Origin: Weissella koreensis KACC 15510
GTDB lineage: Bacteria > Bacillota > Bacilli > Lactobacillales > Lactobacillaceae
Assembly: GCF_000219805.1 (NCBI RefSeq)
Contig: NC_015759.1
Span: forward strand, 682,001 to 746,000
Direction: 5' to 3'
Length of the DNA stretch: 64,000 bases
Shown one piece after another: positions 53,810 to 61,282 of this stretch. Position 1 is the first letter of the stretch; each line of letters starts with the position of its first letter. Position numbers and translations under genes: made by a program. The notes beneath the pieces were generated by a model. The model was not told the DNA's origin and made no database searches. It was given only the letters and a program-made list of their open reading frames with translations.

Positions 53810-54155
53810 TGTCAGACCATTCCTTTCTAAGTTCAATTGCATGCTTAATTTCACGTGCTGGAGTTTTTTGTGTTTTCTTTGTAAAGCCATGTGTGATGAT
53901 ATATTGTCCATGTTCAACGTGAAAATAGATTGCCCGTTGAATATTTCCACCAGTCTCACTTCTCAATTCGAAAAGATTGTTATCTAGTTTTTTAATCCAT
54001 TTAAGTTGCCTTGCAACCATTAAACCTTGTTCTTGCGTTTGTTCAATTGTCATAAGCATTTTTTGCTGATCACGGTCAGGTAATGCATTCAGCCATTCTA
54101 AAAATTCATCATGTCCGTTAGGTCGTTTATATGTTTCAAATTCTACATTTTCCAT
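53799..54155 (-). CDS. HigB-like toxin (Gp49/RelE superfamily)
   Basis: This 118-residue protein (MENVEFETYKRPNGHDEFLE) matches phage-derived Gp49-like HigB toxins: the KWIKKLDNNLFELRSETGGN core, then AIYFHVEHGQYIITHGFTKK, then TPAREIKHAIELRKEW. These are ribosome-dependent mRNA endonucleases. A TTG start 18 codons upstream is possible, but the ATG at 54155 coincides with the family start. The toxin precedes and overlaps its HigA antitoxin. Confidence 0.85.
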   Translation of the reverse strand: MENVEFETYKRPNGHDEFLEWLNALPDRDQQKMLMTIEQTQEQGLMVARQLKWIKKLDNNLFELRSETGGNIQRAIYFHVEHGQYIITHGFTKKTQKTPAREIKHAIELRKEWSDNEN

Positions 54156-54323
54156 ATCTTGATTATAACCTATTATTTCTTTTTTAACAACATACGTTAT
54201 ATATTTCAAAATTTTATGTAAGACGGATTAATGTAAAAAGCATGCATAAACAGTTACGTACCAGCATCTATGTGGCCACTATACTGATAATATTTGTTTA
54301 AAAAAAGCAGCCATTTCTAATAA

Positions 54324-54740
54324 GGATCCCCATAACTGCGTCTTTTTCTGCTTTAATGGGATTATTCGTCCCTAAATCCAGATTTATTAAAGCTTGGGAA
54401 CCCGCGTCAAACATTGGTTGCGGGTCTTTTTTATGTCCTACTTGATCGTAATTTCAAAATTTTATATTTTTTATATATTTAGGTACCATGTATGACCTCA
54501 TTTGATCATCATGTCTTTCAAAAAGCGTCAAACCCATTGGTACTTATACGTTTTGGCTTTATTTACGTTCTTTATGATTAGTTTTGAGTCCCTTTCAATC
54601 AGTCTTTCAGCCAATTGTCTCGAATTCCCCGTTATTTCCCGACGTTCCCCGTTCAAAATCCCGCCAAAAAAAAAAACAGGATCCCTGAAGTCTTGATATT
54701 ACTGACTTCGTTCTGGATTTCCCGTTTTCCCGTTTATTTT
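54324..54740. repeat. Long direct repeat, copy B (with rlmH 3'-end remnant)
   Basis: This copy matches 45071-45497. The left edge keeps GGATCCCC and ATAA of the rlmH 3' end with two small deletions, and about 20 bp before it also resemble rlmH. It therefore looks like the duplicated target end of an insertion at rlmH. The copy fills the gap between the HigB gene and the redox cluster, apart from 54156-54323, where I see nothing specific. Confidence 0.85.
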
Positions 54741-54762
54741 ACCGATAATATATGAATATTTT

Positions 54763-54888
54763 TCAATTAGTTTTTGAAGCATTATCTTTTGTATCTTTTT
54801 CCTTATGATCAGATATTAAGCAACCATCAGGTCCACAAACACCTGTTTCATTGTCTGTACCAATTATATCAAAATTATTATAACTCAT
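54763..54888 (-). CDS. 41-residue cysteine peptide with CGPDGC motif
   Basis: A 41-codon frame starts MSYNNFDIIGTDNETGVCG and continues PDGCL to a Lys/Asp-rich tail. Its ATG overlaps the TGA of the FrnE/DsbA-like gene (ATGA), so translation is coupled. The only cysteines, C18 and C23, bracket GPDG and could form a disulfide or metal/persulfide site. As the last gene of a thioredoxin operon it may be a substrate or carrier of the redox proteins. I know no characterised family. Confidence 0.65.
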   Translation of the reverse strand: MSYNNFDIIGTDNETGVCGPDGCLISDHKEKDTKDNASKTN

Positions 54889-55538
54889 AATGAATTCTCC
54901 TCTAATTGAACTTGTTTAAGGGCCTTAACAAAAACATCATATGGTTGAGCACCACTAATACCATATTTATTATTAATTACAAAAAATGGTGCCGCATGAA
55001 TTCCTGATTGTTGAGCTTCAATTTCATCAGCTATTACATCTTTATGATATTTATCTGAATTCAAAACATCTAATATATCTTTTTCATCAAGTCCCGCTAT
55101 GATAGAAGCATCAAATAAAATTTTATGATCAGCTATTGATAATCCATCGCTAAAGTAAGTTTTATAAAAACTACTAATAACTCTTTCAGTTAATTCTGGG
55201 TCATGTTTACTTTCTGCTAATTTAATTATTCGATGGGCATCCACCGTATTAGTTGGAACAACACTATTGATATCCATTGACAATCCATCACCATGTGCCA
55301 TTGATTCAATCTGTTCCATTTGCGCCCTTGCTTGCGGTTCAAGGTCTCTATTACCATGTGTAAAATGATTAATATATCCTTCATTTGTTTCTTTGGGAGA
55401 TGTTGGATCTAATTCAAAAGATTTGAATTCTAATTGAGTTTTATCGTAAATTCCGATTTCCTTCATTGCTCTCTTCATACGATTTGATCCAATATAGCAA
55501 AATGGGCAAGCAATGTCTGACCAATATTTAATTTCCAT
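54885..55538 (-). CDS. DsbA-family FrnE-like oxidoreductase
   Basis: This 217-residue cytoplasmic thioredoxin-fold protein has the active site CPFC at residues 11-14 (SDIACPFCYIG). It has the helical insertion typical of FrnE and a cis-Pro region HAAPFFVINNKYGISGAQ near 180. FrnE-like proteins act in disulfide or oxidative-stress metabolism. It follows trxB by 14 bp and is coupled to the small Cys peptide gene. Confidence 0.88.
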   Translation of the reverse strand: MEIKYWSDIACPFCYIGSNRMKRAMKEIGIYDKTQLEFKSFELDPTSPKETNEGYINHFTHGNRDLEPQARAQMEQIESMAHGDGLSMDINSVVPTNTVDAHRIIKLAESKHDPELTERVISSFYKTYFSDGLSIADHKILFDASIIAGLDEKDILDVLNSDKYHKDVIADEIEAQQSGIHAAPFFVINNKYGISGAQPYDVFVKALKQVQLEENSL

Positions 55539-55552
55539 AATAAATTCTCCGG

Positions 55553-56497
55553 CTATTTAGTAGCTGCAAACTCATGTTTAAATTCTTCAATATACTCAAA
55601 CGCATTTTGCCCAGCAATACCACCATCACCAACTGCTGTTGTGATTTGGCGTAATTTCTTCTTACGAACATCACCAACTGCAAAAATTCCAGGAATTGAA
55701 GTTTCCATTTCAGAGTTTGTTAAAATCCAACCTGAATCGTCAGTGATATCAAGGCCTTGAAACATACCCGTATTAGGTGTGTTTCCGACATATATGAATA
55801 CACCTGAAGTATTAACTACTTTATCTTCACCCGTTTCAATATCGAAGGTCTTAACTCCTGTAACATGATTTCCGTCACCAATAATTTCAGTAACACTAGT
55901 GTTCCAAGTGAAATCCATTTTATCATTTGTAAAAGCACGCTCTTGAATGATTTTTTGTGCACGTAATTGCTTTCTACGATGAATAACATTAACGTTTTCA
56001 GTAATATTTGCTAAATACAGTCCCTCAGAAACAGCAGAGTCTCCACCACCAATTACGGTTACATCTTGATTTTTGAAGAAAGCCCCATCACAAACTGCAC
56101 AGTATGAAACACCTCTGCCTGAATATTTATCTTCACCTTCAACATCTAATTTACGATTAGTGGAACCAGTTGCAATAATCACTACTTTAGAATCAATTAT
56201 ATCGTCATCAATTTGAATATGTTTAATATTATGGTTATCTACTGTAAGACTCTGAACATCGCCATAAACAAAATTTACACCTGCATTAGTTGCACTTTCG
56301 TACATTTTTTGACCAAGTTCAGGTCCTTTAATTGAACTAAATCCCGGATAATTTTCAATGTCGTCAGTATTGTTCATCTGCCCTCCATAGATTCCTCTAT
56401 CCAGCATCGCCACATTCAAATTAGCGCGGGCTGCATACATAGCAGCAGTCATTCCGCCAGGTCCTGCACCAATTACTACTACATCATATTTTTTCAT
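55553..56497 (-). CDS. trxB: Thioredoxin reductase
   Basis: This 314-residue flavoprotein has the FAD motif GAGPGGMTAAMYAARA (10-25), the redox pair CAVC at 133-136, the NADPH motif GGGDSAVSEGLYL (about 156) and the C-terminal FAVGDVRKKKLRQ block. It reduces thioredoxin with NADPH. It lies amid three thioredoxin-like genes in one operon, 14 bp after the WCPDC protein gene. A lactobacillus would normally also have a core trxB, so this is probably an accessory copy. Confidence 0.93.
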   Translation of the reverse strand: MKKYDVVVIGAGPGGMTAAMYAARANLNVAMLDRGIYGGQMNNTDDIENYPGFSSIKGPELGQKMYESATNAGVNFVYGDVQSLTVDNHNIKHIQIDDDIIDSKVVIIATGSTNRKLDVEGEDKYSGRGVSYCAVCDGAFFKNQDVTVIGGGDSAVSEGLYLANITENVNVIHRRKQLRAQKIIQERAFTNDKMDFTWNTSVTEIIGDGNHVTGVKTFDIETGEDKVVNTSGVFIYVGNTPNTGMFQGLDITDDSGWILTNSEMETSIPGIFAVGDVRKKKLRQITTAVGDGGIAGQNAFEYIEEFKHEFAATK

Positions 56498-56511
56498 GCT
56501 TTAAACTCCTA

Positions 56512-56835
56512 TTAATCGGCTATATCACTTAAAAAAGCCTCTACATCTGATTTTGATTTTCTGTCCTTGTTTGCTAAACGCCCAATCTCTGTCCCGTCTG
56601 AGTAAACAACAAAACTAGGAATCCCATAGACATTCATTTCTTGAGCTAAATCAATATTTTCATCACGATCTACTTGAATAAATTTATAATCTGAAAAATC
56701 AGATTCAATTTCTGGCAATTTAGGTTTAATAAAACTACAGTCGGGACACCATGTTGCCATAAAAACCAAAACATATTTTCCATCTTTTAATCTATTTTCC
56801 AATTGTGACTTATCTATTACTGGTAATTTTTCCAT
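56512..56835 (-). CDS. Thioredoxin-like protein, WCPDC active site
   Basis: This 107-residue thioredoxin-fold protein has WCPDC at residues 29-33 and the cis-Pro loop GIPSF near 73. WCPDC is unusual compared with the WCGPC of classical thioredoxin and is seen in Gram-positive thioredoxin-like proteins of uncertain partners. It lies between trxA-like and trxB genes with 11-14 bp gaps. It probably has a substrate range distinct from its two paralogues. Confidence 0.85.
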   Translation of the reverse strand: MEKLPVIDKSQLENRLKDGKYVLVFMATWCPDCSFIKPKLPEIESDFSDYKFIQVDRDENIDLAQEMNVYGIPSFVVYSDGTEIGRLANKDRKSKSDVEAFLSDIAD

Positions 56836-56846
56836 AAATATATCCT

Positions 56847-57161
56847 CTAATTTGTATACTGAGCTAAAATATTTTTTAGTTTATCTTTAGAATGCAATCC
56901 AACTAGTTCTTCAACCACTTTGCCATCTTTTTTAATAATTAAAGTTGGAATTGACATAATACCAAATTCGTTAGCCGTCTCAGGATTAGCGTCAACGTCC
57001 ATCTTTGTAACTTTGACATTATTTCCTATTTCTTTATCTAATTGCTCAACGATAGGGCTCTGCATTTTACATGGGGGACACCAATCTGCCCAAAAATCAG
57101 TTAAAGTAATACCGGTACTAGTTTCTTGCACAAAATCTTTATCATTTAAGTTTTTAATCAT
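56847..57161 (-). CDS. trxA: Thioredoxin, WCPPC active site
   Basis: This 104-residue protein has the standard thioredoxin length and fold: FWADWCPPCKM with C28 and C31, VDANPETANEFGIMSIPTL with cis-Pro, and a C-terminal amphipathic helix. WCPPC replaces WCGPC; extra Pro in the motif alters redox potential and is common in accessory thioredoxins. It is the second gene of the operon, 18 bp after the first. Confidence 0.88.
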   Translation of the reverse strand: MIKNLNDKDFVQETSTGITLTDFWADWCPPCKMQSPIVEQLDKEIGNNVKVTKMDVDANPETANEFGIMSIPTLIIKKDGKVVEELVGLHSKDKLKNILAQYTN

Positions 57162-57179
57162 TTTTTACTTCTTCCTTTG

Positions 57180-57476
57180 TTATAAATAATATCGAATCAA
57201 TATTTCCAATTTTTCTTTATCAATAAATTTAGGAACACGCTCGACAACTTCACCATCTTTCAACAAAAGAAGGCTAGGAGCAGATCGAATATCATATTCA
57301 TTAGCAAGCTTAGCGTTTTCTTCAGCGTTAATAAATTCTATATTCAATTCATTTTGATATTCTTCTTTAATTTTTTTAATAATTGGTCGTTGCGTATAAC
57401 ATTGAGCACACCAATCATTCTCAAAATACATTAACGTTAATAAAAATTCTTTGTCAGCTATACTACTGTACATCAT
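57180..57476 (-). CDS. Thioredoxin-like protein, WCAQC active site
   Basis: This 98-residue protein is the first gene of the redox operon. It has WCAQC at residues 22-26, a cis-Pro in RSAPSLLLL near 66, and the thioredoxin secondary-structure order. An AGAGG site precedes two adjacent ATG codons (57476, 57473), either of which may be used. WCAQC resembles sites of thioredoxin-like proteins in Gram-positive redox islands. Its promoter carries the operator shared with the ArsR–rhodanese gene. Confidence 0.82.
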   Translation of the reverse strand: MMYSSIADKEFLLTLMYFENDWCAQCYTQRPIIKKIKEEYQNELNIEFINAEENAKLANEYDIRSAPSLLLLKDGEVVERVPKFIDKEKLEILIRYYL

Positions 57477-57499
57477 GAACCCTCTTTCAGTTTTTAATC

Positions 57500-57519
57500 A
57501 TTCAATTGATTTATTGAAT
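57500..57519 (-). promoter_or_regulatory. ArsR–rhodanese operator at the thioredoxin operon
   Basis: ATTCAAT-N6-ATTGAAT lies 24 bp upstream of the first thioredoxin gene, downstream of a TTGACA -35 near 57550 and a TATTGT-like -10. The same inverted repeat and a 17-nt flank (TTTATTGAATAGTTTAA) occur in the regulator's own promoter. Confidence 0.75.
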
Positions 57520-57577
57520 AGTTTAACAATAACACTTTTTTTAAATGTGTCAAATGCAAATAATCCTTACTTAAAAT

Positions 57578-57615
57578 AAAAAAATTACGCATGTCTTTTA
57601 AGAACATACGTAATT
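57578..57615 (-). terminator. Terminator of the ArsR–rhodanese gene
   Basis: AATTACG-ATGT and ACAT-CGTAATT arms are followed on the minus strand by TTTTTTTATTTT. It separates the regulator from the thioredoxin operon. Confidence 0.8.
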
Positions 57616-57629
57616 CATTTAATCTAATT

Positions 57630-58280
57630 TTATTTAGCCAAACTTAACGCTCTCCACTCTTGATAACTACTATTTAAACTAAAAGCATCAAATCCTCTTT
57701 CATTCAAATCATGAGTTGCTTGATTAGATCTACCGCAAAGTCTTCCACGACAATATACAATAATTGTCTTATTTTTTGGTAACTTATCCAAATTTTCTTC
57801 CAATTTATCTAATGGGATATTAAGGGCACCTTCGGCATGTCCAGCTTCGTATTCATCAACTGGACGCACATCTAACAATAAACTATCTTCTTTATTTCTA
57901 AATGCTTGATCTAATGAAATGGTTTTTACACCCTCGGCGCTATCAGAAAGTTGTTCGATTGATTTCATTTCAGAAAGTTCATCTTCTCCAACACTAATTA
58001 ATAAGAGAATTAATTTACTTATTTTTTCCGAACTTATGCTATAAATAACCCGATTCCCATCTTTAGTATTTTTTACCAAACGGCTTTCTTTTAATACCTG
58101 TAAATGTCTTGATGTATTAGCAATACTCATACCTGTTTCTTTAGAAATAACTTCTACTGATTTAGATGACTGGGTTAAAAGATCTAAAATTTCTAATCGT
58201 TTGTCGCTAGCAAGACCCTTCCCTAATCGAGCCAATTCTTTATATAATTGATCTTTATATATTTGTATCGAATCATTCAT
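57630..58280 (-). CDS. ArsR-family regulator fused to a rhodanese domain
   Basis: This 216-residue protein joins an ArsR winged helix (residues about 15-95, ISKETGMSIANTSRHLQVLK) to a rhodanese domain (about 120-212). The catalytic loop YCRGRLCGRS contains C177 and C182, the only cysteines in the protein, so metal sensing by the ArsR part is unlikely. A persulfide or disulfide on C177/C182 is the probable signal. AGAGGTG precedes the ATG at 58280; the open frame upstream runs into repeat D. Matching operators support control of itself and the thioredoxin operon. Confidence 0.88.
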   Translation of the reverse strand: MNDSIQIYKDQLYKELARLGKGLASDKRLEILDLLTQSSKSVEVISKETGMSIANTSRHLQVLKESRLVKNTKDGNRVIYSISSEKISKLILLLISVGEDELSEMKSIEQLSDSAEGVKTISLDQAFRNKEDSLLLDVRPVDEYEAGHAEGALNIPLDKLEENLDKLPKNKTIIVYCRGRLCGRSNQATHDLNERGFDAFSLNSSYQEWRALSLAK

Positions 58281-58294
58281 TTTACACCTCTTGA

Positions 58295-58345
58295 ATTCAA
58301 TCCATTTATTGAATAGTTTAATAATGACATTTCTTATTGTCAATA
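58295..58345 (-). promoter_or_regulatory. Promoter and operator of the ArsR–rhodanese gene
   Basis: TTGACA (about 58338-58343) and TAAACT with a 17-bp spacer form the promoter. Directly after it lies ATTCAAT-N6-ATTGAAT (58295-58314), the same operator as at 57500-57519. Placement over the transcript start implies repression. Confidence 0.75.
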
Positions 58346-58374
58346 CATTTATATTTAGCAATATAATTTTCATT

Positions 58375-58681
58375 CCGTTATTTCCCGACATTCCCCGTTC
58401 AAAATCCCGCCAAAATAAAAAAGCGGGCACAATGAAGCCTTGTTATACCTAGCTTCATTGGCAGTTTCCCGTTTATTTTACCGATAATATATAGATATTA
58501 TTTTATTATAGATGGATCTTAATTTTAGCTGATTTCATTTATTTTACAATTCGTTCATATAGTACGACGGACTCTAACGTCTCTAGTTACCAATTCAACC
58601 CAAAACCACGCATAAATCGAAAAAACGGATGTGCTGGTTTCTTTAGTATCTTGTACCACTAATACTTTGATTTTATCGTTG
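58375..58681. repeat. Island repeat, copy D
   Basis: This matches copy C (48832-49148) over the hairpin block and the DUF1643 3' end, with small deletions. The hairpin arms AATGAAGC/GCTTCATT are kept although the primary sequence has changed. Confidence 0.8.
58503..58681 (-). pseudogene. Truncated DUF1643 pseudogene
   Basis: Translation begins NDKIKVLVVQDTKE, matching NDKIKVLVAQDTKE of the intact gene at 48.97-49.57 kb. A one-base insertion then breaks the frame, and the WQLETLE region has become W-stop. Only the last third of the gene is present. Confidence 0.8.
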
Positions 58682-58721
58682 ACTAATTATTTATCTTATC
58701 TGATTAGAACTTTCATTACTC

Positions 58722-58935
58722 TTAGTTGCTTGTTGGTACACTATCCTTATCTGCAGAATCATCATTTGAGATGTTCTGACTATTATTTGTATAATTGTCT
58801 TTTGAACTACTTTTACTTTCAACAGTAAATTGGCCATTTTTGTTTGCTGAATTATTTTGAATGTCTAATAACTAATCCAATAATTGTAGTACTCAACAAT
58901 ACATGTTTGCTAATCTTAATTCCATTGCTCCATAG
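58722..58935 (-). pseudogene. Remnant of a secreted or surface protein
   Basis: The minus strand encodes a signal-peptide-like stretch (KISKHVLLSTTIIGLVI). After a frame break it continues with an Asn/Ser-rich segment (NNSANKNGQFTVESKSSSKD and more) ending PTSN-stop. This is the look of the N terminus of a truncated surface adhesin. No start codon with a good ribosome binding site remains. Confidence 0.5.
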
Positions 58936-58948
58936 TTAACTTTAAATT

Positions 58949-59632
58949 TCATCTAGCATATTTTTCAAAATATTCTACATCTTTAATCAAGATCAATCTC
59001 ATTTTTTGTTCTATTAAGTTTTGACTGACCAATTTATTCATAATTCTAGTTACTGAACTCCTGCTTTTAATCCCACAAAAATCACCGATCGTTTGGTGTG
59101 TTATTTTATGATTAATTAATATTTCTCCATTAATATTATTTTTAACACCAAATAATTTAATACATCTATACAGAAATTCACCAACTTGATCAACCTTGCT
59201 ACTACCCATATATTCCATTCGTTCTACATTTGCATTTATTCTTTGTCGATAATACATTTTTACATACTGATTTAAAATTTCATCTTTATTAACGAGTTTC
59301 CAAAACGTAAGACGATTAACTCTATAAAAAGTGGCCGTATTGGAATCAACTTTAACATCATAAGGTTGGTTAACTAATCCTTCATCCTCTTCCCTAAAAA
59401 GTGTGACAATCCCTGGTTTATTCATGTAAGAAATATTGACATTTTCTCCATTCGTCCCTAAAAGGGACATGATAACAACACCCTCAATCAAAATATAGAC
59501 ATGTGACTCTAAATAGCTTTCCCTGGTTAAATACATCTTTTTTGATAGTTTTACTGTTATTTTGTCATCCAGTGTTAACTTTTCCACCTCACTTAAAAGG
59601 TGATTGACATAAATTGGTTTTATATCTGTCAT
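58949..59632 (-). CDS. Crp/Fnr-family transcriptional regulator
   Basis: This 227-residue regulator has a cNMP-binding-like domain (about 20-125) and a C-terminal Crp HTH (about 165-215, HQTIGDFCGIKSRSSVTRIM). No Fnr-type cysteine cluster is present. An upstream TTG would add eight residues; I prefer the ATG at 59632. It is an orphan, with a remarkable 22-bp palindrome about 150 bp upstream that it may bind. Possible targets are the neighbouring glycosyltransferase genes or the redox island. Confidence 0.83.
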   Translation of the reverse strand: MTDIKPIYVNHLLSEVEKLTLDDKITVKLSKKMYLTRESYLESHVYILIEGVVIMSLLGTNGENVNISYMNKPGIVTLFREEDEGLVNQPYDVKVDSNTATFYRVNRLTFWKLVNKDEILNQYVKMYYRQRINANVERMEYMGSSKVDQVGEFLYRCIKLFGVKNNINGEILINHKITHQTIGDFCGIKSRSSVTRIMNKLVSQNLIEQKMRLILIKDVEYFEKYAR

Positions 59633-59782
59633 CCTTACAACCAGCCTCCTCGACAATAATAAATATAAGATTAAATACGTTTTTTATCGTTATTTTTATG
59701 TCTATACGGGCCATATTATAATCCTGATATCGGTTACATTTATTTCTGTTTTCATCCATATAATATGCATAATTTGTATTTT

Positions 59783-59804
59783 TTTGGTAACGTATGTTAC
59801 CAAA
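59783..59804. promoter_or_regulatory. Perfect palindromic operator upstream of the Crp/Fnr gene
   Basis: TTTGGTAAC-GTAT-GTTACCAAA has two perfect 9-bp arms. On the minus strand a TATAAT -10 directly precedes it, so bound protein would cover the start of the Crp/Fnr transcript. The rest of 59633-59856 is AT-rich. Confidence 0.65.
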
Positions 59805-59856
59805 TTATATGAGATATTATGTTAAGATAAATTTTTTATAATTAATTAATATATTC

Positions 59857-60070
59857 CCATCAACTCAAATATAGATCCAAATCCACCATTATCTTATTTA
59901 GGAAGATCCTTACCCTGTATTTCTTTATATTTATACATAGGAATTATTAGTACAGATTGAATACAAATTCTCCACCAAAAAAGGGCGAACCCTTGAATTC
60001 GTCCTTTTTATCTACTTATTTCAATTCGTCTACCAGCTCGGTCAATCATTTGGCTACATCAAATGACTAT
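59857..60070. repeat. Direct repeat E, copy 2
   Basis: This matches 52456-52675. Its right edge ends exactly at the stop codon of the glycosyltransferase gene, marking a junction between island modules. Confidence 0.8.
59977..60009. terminator. Terminator within repeat E2, after the glycosyltransferase
   Basis: AAAAAGGGCGAAC and GAATTCGTCCTTTTT form a stem with A and T tracts on the two sides. It ends the glycosyltransferase transcript. Confidence 0.7.
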
Positions 60071-61236
60071 TTAAAATTTATATCTACTAATTTAGCTATT
60101 AATTCTGACCATATTAGCATAACTTTTGTATCTTGATACTTATTTTTAACTGTTGCTTGTGCCTGGATGCCTAATTTATGAGTTAATTCAGGATTAGTTA
60201 ATAAATAAATCATCCTTTTCACAAATAAATCCACATCCCCATTATCCACTAGATACCCATTTTCATTATTATTAATCCATTCTCTTGGTCCATACTTCAC
60301 GTCAAAAGCAATGGTTGGAACTCCATACTGTGCCATTTCTAGAATAGTCAGAGGCATACCTTCATAATTAGAAGACAACACTGTAAATAACGTCCTACTC
60401 ATCAAATTACGTTTGATTTCTCCATTCACATAATCATTTATAGTTACGTTATTATATAATTTGTTTTCATTAACTATTTTTATAAATGGTTGTGCAACAG
60501 AAGATTCCTCAGGTTTATTCAGTGCTCCATAGAAATTAACATGAACATTAGGAAATTGTGCTATAACAGGTGGCATAATTTGTGTTAAAAATTTAGTTAT
60601 TCCTTTTTGTCGATCATTATATCTTGTAAAAATGTTGATTTCTTTTCGTAAGTTTACTTCTTTTCTAATAAAAACATTTTCAGAAATAGCATTTGGTAGA
60701 TATACTGTTTTTTCTGGACGGATTAGTTGAGTATCTATCAAATCAAATTTTTGTTGTTTTGTTAAAACAATGAATTTATCAACTTCATTTTGCCTGTCAA
60801 ACATATACTGATATTGCTCTTTAACCCCACCATGCAAATCCATATGATTATTGTGAATCACTTGTATTAACTTTAAATTAGTAAATATATGTTTATATAA
60901 AACTACCATTTGAAATAAACTTTTATCTTCATTAATTATGAATACCTTCTCATTTCGTTTTAAATCATTCTTTATTAAGCTAAGAAGCCAATTAGCTTGA
61001 TCACTTTTTGAAAGGAATTGATCAGGTTGTAAAACACCTACTCCTTCCATCAAGCCCTTTTCTGCATGAAGATTAAATTCCAAATCTTGTTTCTTAATTT
61101 GCGTCGGTTCGATATGCACTAAATATACATTTCCTAAATTTAGTTTATATAATTCGTTAGCATGCATAAAGGAGGAAGAATTAATTCCTCCTTTATCTAT
61201 TCCAATCGTTTTTTGTAAAACATAAAATGTAATCAT
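60067..61236 (-). CDS. GT4 family glycosyltransferase, TagE-like
   Basis: This 389-residue GT-B enzyme has a C-terminal donor-binding domain with the retaining GT4 motif SNYEGMPLTILEMAQYG (E-x7-E, about 293-309) and YGPREWINNNENGYLV. This latter pattern is typical of poly(glycerol-phosphate) alpha-glucosyltransferases and related protein glycosyltransferases. It probably glycosylates teichoic acid or a surface glycan in the cytoplasm. It follows an unrecognised 244-residue protein by 46 bp, and the two seem to form an operon. Confidence 0.8.
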   Translation of the reverse strand: MITFYVLQKTIGIDKGGINSSSFMHANELYKLNLGNVYLVHIEPTQIKKQDLEFNLHAEKGLMEGVGVLQPDQFLSKSDQANWLLSLIKNDLKRNEKVFIINEDKSLFQMVVLYKHIFTNLKLIQVIHNNHMDLHGGVKEQYQYMFDRQNEVDKFIVLTKQQKFDLIDTQLIRPEKTVYLPNAISENVFIRKEVNLRKEINIFTRYNDRQKGITKFLTQIMPPVIAQFPNVHVNFYGALNKPEESSVAQPFIKIVNENKLYNNVTINDYVNGEIKRNLMSRTLFTVLSSNYEGMPLTILEMAQYGVPTIAFDVKYGPREWINNNENGYLVDNGDVDLFVKRMIYLLTNPELTHKLGIQAQATVKNKYQDTKVMLIWSELIAKLVDINFK

Positions 61237-61282
61237 AAATATATCTTCCGTATATTTTTAATGCTTTTTTTAATTAAGTTGA

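Noticed and set aside
54502-54696. 64-codon plus-strand frame in repeat copy B
   Set aside because: It is the antisense shadow of the minus-strand remnant within the repeat, and its counterpart in copy A is not maintained.
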